Assembly: GCA_017961385.1 (NCBI GenBank)
Contig: JAGCXJ010000261.1
Coordinates: forward strand, 1 to 28,059
DNA from: Lachnospiraceae bacterium
GTDB taxonomy: Bacteria > Bacillota > Clostridia > Lachnospirales > Lachnospiraceae
Reading direction: 5' to 3'
Length of the DNA stretch: 28,059 nt
Below, in pieces: positions 23,131 through 28,059 of the stretch. The stretch's first letter is position 1; every line of letters starts with the position of its first letter. The position numbers and the translations under genes are program-made. The notes under the pieces were generated by a model. It was not told the origin of the DNA. It did not search any database and saw nothing but the letters and a program-made list of their open reading frames with translations.

Positions 23131-24111
23131 GTGAAAAAGATATTTCAAAGAGCTCCGCTTTTCGTATTCATATATGCGACACTGCTTTTCATGTTCTTTT
23201 CTACGCAGTTTTCGCGTACACTGCAGATATACTTTCCGTATTTTGCAGTTCAGGGTGATACGATAGTAGCCGGAGTAAGTTCAATGGCAGATACAATTGA
23301 ACAGACGCTTCTAAACCCCCGCAAGGCATCTCATACCGTAGTCATGGGAAATGAGAATGAGCAGATAGCCCTGCCGGACGTTACTTCTTCGGGAGAAGTA
23401 AGCGAATCCTCCGAGGTACTCTCTGTAATGGACGAGCCGACACCTACACCCATCTACGGCGAGCCTCTAGAAGATATAATAGCGGCAAGCCAGCCTTCCA
23501 CATACTATGTGGAGCAGCCAGTCGATCAGTCCTACTTTAACGATGCCGTTTTTCTGGGTGATTCAAGAACCGTCGGACTTCAGCTCTATTCCGGATGGGA
23601 TAACTGCGACTATCTTGCCGATGTCGGCATGACCATCTATGACTGTCTCGACAGGGATATATCATTTGGAGACATACAGCATACCACCGCTCGCGAAGTT
23701 CTATCAAGCTCGCGTTACGGCAAGGTATATATAATGCTGGGAATAAATGAATGCGGTTCGAACATCAATACATACTTTGAAAAGTACACGGAAGTTGTAG
23801 ACCAGATCCATCGCTGGCAGCCTGATGCGATAATCGTTGTTCAGGGCATAATGAAAGTGGGTGCCCAGAAATCGGCTACCCACCCTTCTATCAACAATAC
23901 CAATATCACTGCACGTAACGAAAAGCTTGCAACACTGGCTAATGACTGGTATATATACTATTTAGATATAAACGAGGCAGTATGTGATGAAAACGGAAAC
24001 CTGACCGACGGTTACTCATTCGATCAGGTTCATCTGTATGCCAAGTATTATTCATTATGGTGTGACTATCTGCTTGAACACGGCTTTGTGTTTAACGGAG
24101 TAAGGCGCTAG
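23131..24111 (+). CDS. SGNH/GDSL hydrolase-like acetyltransferase partner
   Basis: A 326-residue protein with an N-terminal membrane helix (about 9-24) and a low-complexity outside linker (about 70-130, with PTPTPIYGEP). Its SGNH domain shows block I FLGDSRTVG with the nucleophile S145, block III M-L-G-I-N206-E, and block V D298-Q-V-H301. The catalytic Ser, Asp and His are therefore all present. Paired with an MBOAT protein, such enzymes act as extracellular O-acetyltransferases (AlgX/PatB logic) or as esterases that trim acetyl groups. It uses a GTG start 9 bases after the MBOAT stop. Its stop overlaps that of the convergent CDF gene by 4 bases. Confidence 0.88.
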   Translation: MKKIFQRAPLFVFIYATLLFMFFSTQFSRTLQIYFPYFAVQGDTIVAGVSSMADTIEQTLLNPRKASHTVVMGNENEQIALPDVTSSGEVSESSEVLSVMDEPTPTPIYGEPLEDIIAASQPSTYYVEQPVDQSYFNDAVFLGDSRTVGLQLYSGWDNCDYLADVGMTIYDCLDRDISFGDIQHTTAREVLSSSRYGKVYIMLGINECGSNINTYFEKYTEVVDQIHRWQPDAIIVVQGIMKVGAQKSATHPSINNTNITARNEKLATLANDWYIYYLDINEAVCDENGNLTDGYSFDQVHLYAKYYSLWCDYLLEHGFVFNGVRR

Positions 24112-25244
24112 ACATCGATATCAAGTGCCATGTTAAGCGTATAATCCGGATACGCACTCCCAACCTCTTTTTTTATCTGAGCAAACAGCTTCTGTCTGTC
24201 ATCAACGCCATAATCAAGCACTATATCAAAACTTATCGCCCGTCTCTCAATATCCGCATAGAAGCCGTGTATCTGAAGTACTCCTTCATGCTGCACTATC
24301 ATATGCGTAATATCGGAACGCATCTTTTTTACCTGATCATCCTTGGAATTTACAGAATAGATGCCTATTCCTCCCAGAAGGACTCCGTGTTTTTGGAACA
24401 CATTCTGAGCTATCCTTCTTTGAAGGCTGTCTATCTCTTCGGCTGTGAGCGTATCGGGTATCTCTATATGAACCGATCCCACATATCTGTCAGGTCCGTA
24501 GCTGTGCAATATAAGATCATATGCACCTGATACATCTTCTTCCTCGCAGATGGTCCTTTTCAGATCCTTTACAAGATCCCTGTCCACTCGCTTTCCTATT
24601 ATCTCATCCAGTGTTTCTATCAACATCTCTATTCCGGATTTTATGATAAATGCGGATATGACAACTCCGACATAGGCTTCCAGACTTACATTCCACTTAA
24701 GATATACAATCGCTGACAGAAGGACGGATGCGGAAAGTATCGCATCAAAGCTCGCATCCTTTCCCGATGCGATCAGTGAGCCTGAATTAACTTTCTTTCC
24801 CACATGCGTTACATATCTTCCGAGTATTAGCTTGACCAGTACAGCCGCAACTATGATAAGCAATGTAACAGTGCTGTAGTCGGCAGTTTCCGGTCTGATT
24901 ATCTTTCTTATCGATTCTACAAGGGAAGTTATGCCGGCGTACAGTACGATGACAGCGACAGTCATCGCGCTTAAGTACTCGATCCTTCCGTATCCCAGAG
25001 GGTGTTTCTTATCGGGCTTTTTCGATGCCAGCTTTGTCCCTACTATAGTAATGACCGAAGAAAGTGCATCGCTTAAGTTATTGACAGCATCGAGTATGAT
25101 CGCTATGGAATTTGCCATCAATCCAAAGATCGCTTTTACTGATGACAGGAAAATATTTGCAGCTATTCCCAGCATGCTTGTCTTTATTATGACCTGGTCC
25201 CTGTTTTCTTTTATCTTTTCCGGGTTGTAACTTGAATTACTCAT
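24108..25244 (-). CDS. Cation diffusion facilitator family exporter, probably manganese-type
   Basis: A 378-residue CDF transporter with six membrane helices in the first about 215 residues and a cytosolic ferredoxin-like C-terminal domain. The metal site in helix 2 is N55-x-x-x-D59 (DAVNNLSDALSS), and in helix 5 D163-x-x-x-D167 (GKDASFDAIL). Zinc CDFs usually have H-x-x-x-D, while an N-D-D-D set is known from manganese exporters of the MntE type, so Mn(II) export is the better guess. HPLGYGRIEYLSA (81-93) is a strong family signature. It starts right after the trkH stop, with GAGG in the end of that gene, so it is third in a trkA-trkH-cdf operon. Substrate remains a prediction. Confidence 0.9.
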   Translation of the reverse strand: MSNSSYNPEKIKENRDQVIIKTSMLGIAANIFLSSVKAIFGLMANSIAIILDAVNNLSDALSSVITIVGTKLASKKPDKKHPLGYGRIEYLSAMTVAVIVLYAGITSLVESIRKIIRPETADYSTVTLLIIVAAVLVKLILGRYVTHVGKKVNSGSLIASGKDASFDAILSASVLLSAIVYLKWNVSLEAYVGVVISAFIIKSGIEMLIETLDEIIGKRVDRDLVKDLKRTICEEEDVSGAYDLILHSYGPDRYVGSVHIEIPDTLTAEEIDSLQRRIAQNVFQKHGVLLGGIGIYSVNSKDDQVKKMRSDITHMIVQHEGVLQIHGFYADIERRAISFDIVLDYGVDDRQKLFAQIKKEVGSAYPDYTLNMALDIDV

Positions 25245-26714
25245 TTATTTCCTCTTTGCAAAACTATCTATTACCAGTTCTTTTAATACCTTGGGACTGA
25301 ACAGTATAAGAAGCGGGAAGAGCTCAAGTCTTCCTGCGAGCATATCTATCATCAGTACAAACTTGGAAGGAATGCTCCAGAATGCGAAGTTACCCGTAGG
25401 TCCCACCATATTGAGTCCGGGTCCGATATTGTTTATCGTTGCCGCAACTGCCGTAAATGTTGTTGAAAAATCATGGTCTTCAAACGACAGCAGAGTAAGA
25501 GAGAGAGTAAAGATGATGATAAATGTTATAAGATATACGTTTATGGCCCTGAGCACTTCATGCTCTACAGCCTTTTTCTCAAACATTATCTTCTTGATGC
25601 TCTTTGGATGACTGTAATTATTCAGCTCCTTTTTGACGGTCTTTAGCATTATGACAATTCTTGAGACCTTTATGCCTCCGCCGGTACTGCCCGCACATGC
25701 TCCGATAAACATGAGAACGACAAGTATGACCTTGCTGAACATCGGCCATATATTGAAATCCGTTGTAGAATATCCTGTTGTCGTGATAATGGATGCTACC
25801 TGAAACGCCGCATTTCTTACAGTCTCTGAGACGCTGCCGTATACACCGCGGATATTTATGGATACCATGAGTATAGCTGCAAGGATTATACCCAGATACC
25901 ACCTTACTTCTTCGACCTCAAAGAACTTTCTTACCTTGCCTATAAGGATGAAATAAAATGCGTTGAAGTTTACGCCAAATAAGATCATAAAAACTGTTAT
26001 GACCCACTGGCAGTATGATGAATAAGATGCTATCGAACTGTTTAAGACTCCGAAACCTCCTGTTCCGGCTGTACCCATGCTGAGTGTTATCGCATGAAAC
26101 GGCTTCATGCCGCCTATGGTGAGAAGCCCCATCTCGGCAATGGTCATGATAAAGTAGATAACATACAAAATCCTTGCTGAAGATTTGATCTTGGGAACAA
26201 GCTTGCCGACAGAAGGACCGGGGCTTTCTGCCCTCATAAGATTGATATTGGATCCTCCGCTTAACGGAATTATGGCGAGCAAAAATACAAGTACTCCCAT
26301 GCCTCCTATCCAGTGCGTAAAGCTTCTCCAGAATAAAGACGTATAGGAAAGGCTCTCCACATCATTAAGTATAGATGCTCCGGTAGTCGTAAATCCGGAT
26401 ATGGTCTCAAACAGAGAATCAACATAGGACGGTATCTCGCCAGTCAGACAAAACGGAAGTGCGCCGAACAGACTCAGCATTATCCAGCTGAGAGCAGTTG
26501 CCACGCACCCTTCTTTCAGATACAGAGCACTATCCGTAGGTTTTTTTATTGCAGACATAATAACACCAATCAGTGCGCATGCACCCGCAATGATAAGATA
26601 GATAAAACCTTCTTTTTCTCTGTATATCAGCGCTATAAGACAAGGCAGCAACATAAATGCGGCCTCTATTCTCAAAACATGTCCGAGTATGACTCGTATC
26701 ATGGAACTATTCAT
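25245..26714 (-). CDS. trkH: TrkH/KtrB-family potassium uptake channel
   Basis: A 489-residue potassium channel subunit with four M1-P-M2 repeats. The four selectivity-filter loops are visible: TTTGAS (109-114), GTAGTGGF (214-221), TTTGYSTTDF (311-320) and N-N-I-G-P-G (428-433). Each central glycine that lines the filter is present. The C-terminal GRLELFPLLILFSP (461-474) is also typical. It works in the membrane with the cytosolic TrkA ring encoded just upstream. The ATG at 26714 follows AAAGGTAAG; a second ATG four codons later has no better site. It lies 17 bases after trkA and is immediately followed by the CDF gene. Confidence 0.95.
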   Translation of the reverse strand: MNSSMIRVILGHVLRIEAAFMLLPCLIALIYREKEGFIYLIIAGACALIGVIMSAIKKPTDSALYLKEGCVATALSWIMLSLFGALPFCLTGEIPSYVDSLFETISGFTTTGASILNDVESLSYTSLFWRSFTHWIGGMGVLVFLLAIIPLSGGSNINLMRAESPGPSVGKLVPKIKSSARILYVIYFIMTIAEMGLLTIGGMKPFHAITLSMGTAGTGGFGVLNSSIASYSSYCQWVITVFMILFGVNFNAFYFILIGKVRKFFEVEEVRWYLGIILAAILMVSINIRGVYGSVSETVRNAAFQVASIITTTGYSTTDFNIWPMFSKVILVVLMFIGACAGSTGGGIKVSRIVIMLKTVKKELNNYSHPKSIKKIMFEKKAVEHEVLRAINVYLITFIIIFTLSLTLLSFEDHDFSTTFTAVAATINNIGPGLNMVGPTGNFAFWSIPSKFVLMIDMLAGRLELFPLLILFSPKVLKELVIDSFAKRK

Positions 26715-26731
26715 AGTGTCTTACCTTTGTT

Positions 26732-28059
26732 TCAAGCCAGTATATCCTGAATATCCTTAAATCCCTTATGTGTAGTCACGATCATAACAGTATCCTTGAC
26801 TTTTATAACATCCTGACCTTTAGGGATGATGATCTTTCCGTTTCTGTTGATGAAAGCTATGAGCAGATCCTTCTTAAGCGAAAGCTTTGAAAGCGGAACA
26901 TCCACAACGTCGCTTGCTTTTTCAACCTTGAATTCTATAGCCTCGGCTCTGGAATCAAACATATGATAAAGGGTCTCGATGTTGCAGCCCTTGGAATTGT
27001 TTCTTGCACGTACATAAGCGATTATGGCTTCTGAAGTGATGTATTTGGGATAAAGCACGCTTCCCAGATCTAGACCGTTTACAACTTCCATAAAGTTGTT
27101 CCTGGTGAGTCTTGTTATTACCTTGGCATGTGAGATTTTCTTTGCATGCAAAGATAAGAGTATGTTCTCTTCGTCTATACCGGTCAGAGGTATAAATGCA
27201 TCAACATCCTCTATTCCTTCTTCCTTAAGAAGCTCTTCGCTCGTACCGTCTCCATGGATTATGGTCGCTTCGGGAAGAAGCTCAGACAGGCGCTCGCATC
27301 TGTTCTGATTTATTTCTATGATACGGACACTTATTCCGGCCTTTATCAAAAGCTCGGCTGCATAATAGCCAGCTCTTCCGCCGCCTACTATCATACAGGT
27401 CTTAACCTGTCCGGTCTTAAAGCCTATTTTCTTTAAGAACAGTCTTGATTCTCTCTGTGATGCAGCAAAAGAAATGATATCCTTTGCTCTTATGATAAAG
27501 TCACCCGAAGGGATGAAAACCTTTCCTTCACGCTCTATCGCACATATGACAGTCTGCTGTATGATGCCGTCTCTGCCAAGCTCGGCTATTGTCCTGTTGC
27601 AAAGAGGATTATCCTCGGGCAGTTCAATACGTACCAGATTTACTCTTCCGTGTGAAAAAGACGTGACATCAAGCGCTGTGGGAAGTGTAAGGATCTTTGC
27701 TATCACCCTGGAAGATACATAATCGGGGTTGATGATCATCGCAAGTCCCAGCTTCTCTATGAAGTAATCGACTTCCTTGCTGTAATCGGGAGTTCTGACT
27801 CTTGCTATGGCCGCGAGATTTCCGGCACGCTTAGCAACTGTACAGCAAAGAAGATTCAGTTCATCCGAGTTTGTGACTGCTATAAAGAGGTCGGCATTTT
27901 CGATACCGGCTTCCATCTGTGTGGAATAGCTTGCACCGTTGCCTATCACTCCCATGGCATCATAGGTATTGGTTATGCTCTCCACCACTTTTGCATTCTG
28001 GTCAATGATGGTGATATCATGACCTTCCTGGGCAAGCTGCTCGACACGAGTCACGCCGA
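26732..28059 (-). CDS. trkA: TrkA potassium uptake regulator, 5' end missing
   Basis: A cytosolic NAD(H)-binding regulator with two RCK units, each a Rossmann fold plus a TrkA-C domain. The visible part begins at G-V-T-R-V-E-Q-L-A-Q-E-G-H-D-I-T-I-I-D, that is inside the first glycine-rich loop; the GTG at 28054 is an internal valine, not the start. About ten N-terminal residues lie beyond the right edge. The second unit has M-I-V-G-G-G-R-A-G and the acidic strand end I-I-E (near 240-250). About 440 residues are seen, fitting the two-domain TrkA of about 450. It gates the TrkH pore encoded next, in the same operon. Confidence 0.95.
   Translation of the reverse strand, partial: GVTRVEQLAQEGHDITIIDQNAKVVESITNTYDAMGVIGNGASYSTQMEAGIENADLFIAVTNSDELNLLCCTVAKRAGNLAAIARVRTPDYSKEVDYFIEKLGLAMIINPDYVSSRVIAKILTLPTALDVTSFSHGRVNLVRIELPEDNPLCNRTIAELGRDGIIQQTVICAIEREGKVFIPSGDFIIRAKDIISFAASQRESRLFLKKIGFKTGQVKTCMIVGGGRAGYYAAELLIKAGISVRIIEINQNRCERLSELLPEATIIHGDGTSEELLKEEGIEDVDAFIPLTGIDEENILLSLHAKKISHAKVITRLTRNNFMEVVNGLDLGSVLYPKYITSEAIIAYVRARNNSKGCNIETLYHMFDSRAEAIEFKVEKASDVVDVPLSKLSLKKDLLIAFINRNGKIIIPKGQDVIKVKDTVMIVTTHKGFKDIQDILA

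Noticed and set aside
28052..28054. GTG as the start of TrkA
   Set aside because: It encodes a valine inside the first glycine-rich loop, and the frame stays open to the window edge, so the gene is simply cut off.

Overview
The window looks like a chromosomal stretch from a low-to-mid GC Gram-positive anaerobe of the Clostridia, most likely a Lachnospiraceae member (Butyrivibrio-like). This rests on the style of the proteins (EpsG-type polymerase, PilZ-fused synthase, multi-NodB deacetylase), strong AGGAGG ribosome binding sites and consensus sigma-A-type promoters; the genus is inference. No rRNA, tRNA, CRISPR array, insertion sequence or phage gene was seen. Coding density is very high, and no gene-free stretch exceeds 200 bases.

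Layout from left to right. (1) 65-4062, minus strand: GT2, EpsG-like polymerase, GT2 and GT4, read leftward from a promoter at 4111-4139. (2) 4179-4529, minus: a small four-helix membrane protein with its own promoter, an operator-like perfect dyad and its own terminator. (3) 4613-8232, minus: a two-part membrane protein, a polyprenyl-phosphate-type GT2 and a Wzz-like chain-length protein, with a promoter at 8261-8289. (4) 8291-14450, minus: gmd, a large LIC_10190-type membrane protein, fcl, manC and a CLC-type anion transporter, with a promoter at 14490-14518. This set makes GDP-L-fucose from mannose-1-phosphate. (5) 14529-21567, minus: a 1037-residue protein with four NodB-like modules, a GT2 polysaccharide synthase with an N-terminal PilZ domain, and a membrane-anchored degenerate deacetylase-like protein. 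(6) 21763-24111, plus: a divergent pair, MBOAT O-acyltransferase and SGNH hydrolase, with a promoter at 21714-21742. (7) 24108-28059, minus: trkA (cut by the right edge), trkH and a CDF metal exporter.

Blocks 1, 3 and 4 fit a Wzy-dependent-like fucose-containing cell-surface polysaccharide: nucleotide sugar supply, assembly by transferases, polymerisation by an EpsG-like protein and length control by a Wzz-like protein. No priming phosphoglycosyltransferase or Wzx flippase is present, so the locus probably continues beyond the left edge. Blocks 5 and 6 look like a second, synthase-dependent system: one processive GT2 that may be switched by cyclic di-GMP, flanked by deacetylase-like and O-acetylation proteins. 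That module, with its N-terminal PilZ and C-terminal helix-turn-helix-like tail on the synthase and a four-NodB partner with only one intact active site, is the most unusual part of the window. Block 7 is ordinary cation homeostasis.

Three starts were moved to internal ATGs that have strong ribosome binding sites (6434, 7231, 16382). Two genes appear to start with TTG (2175, 9568) and one with GTG (23131).
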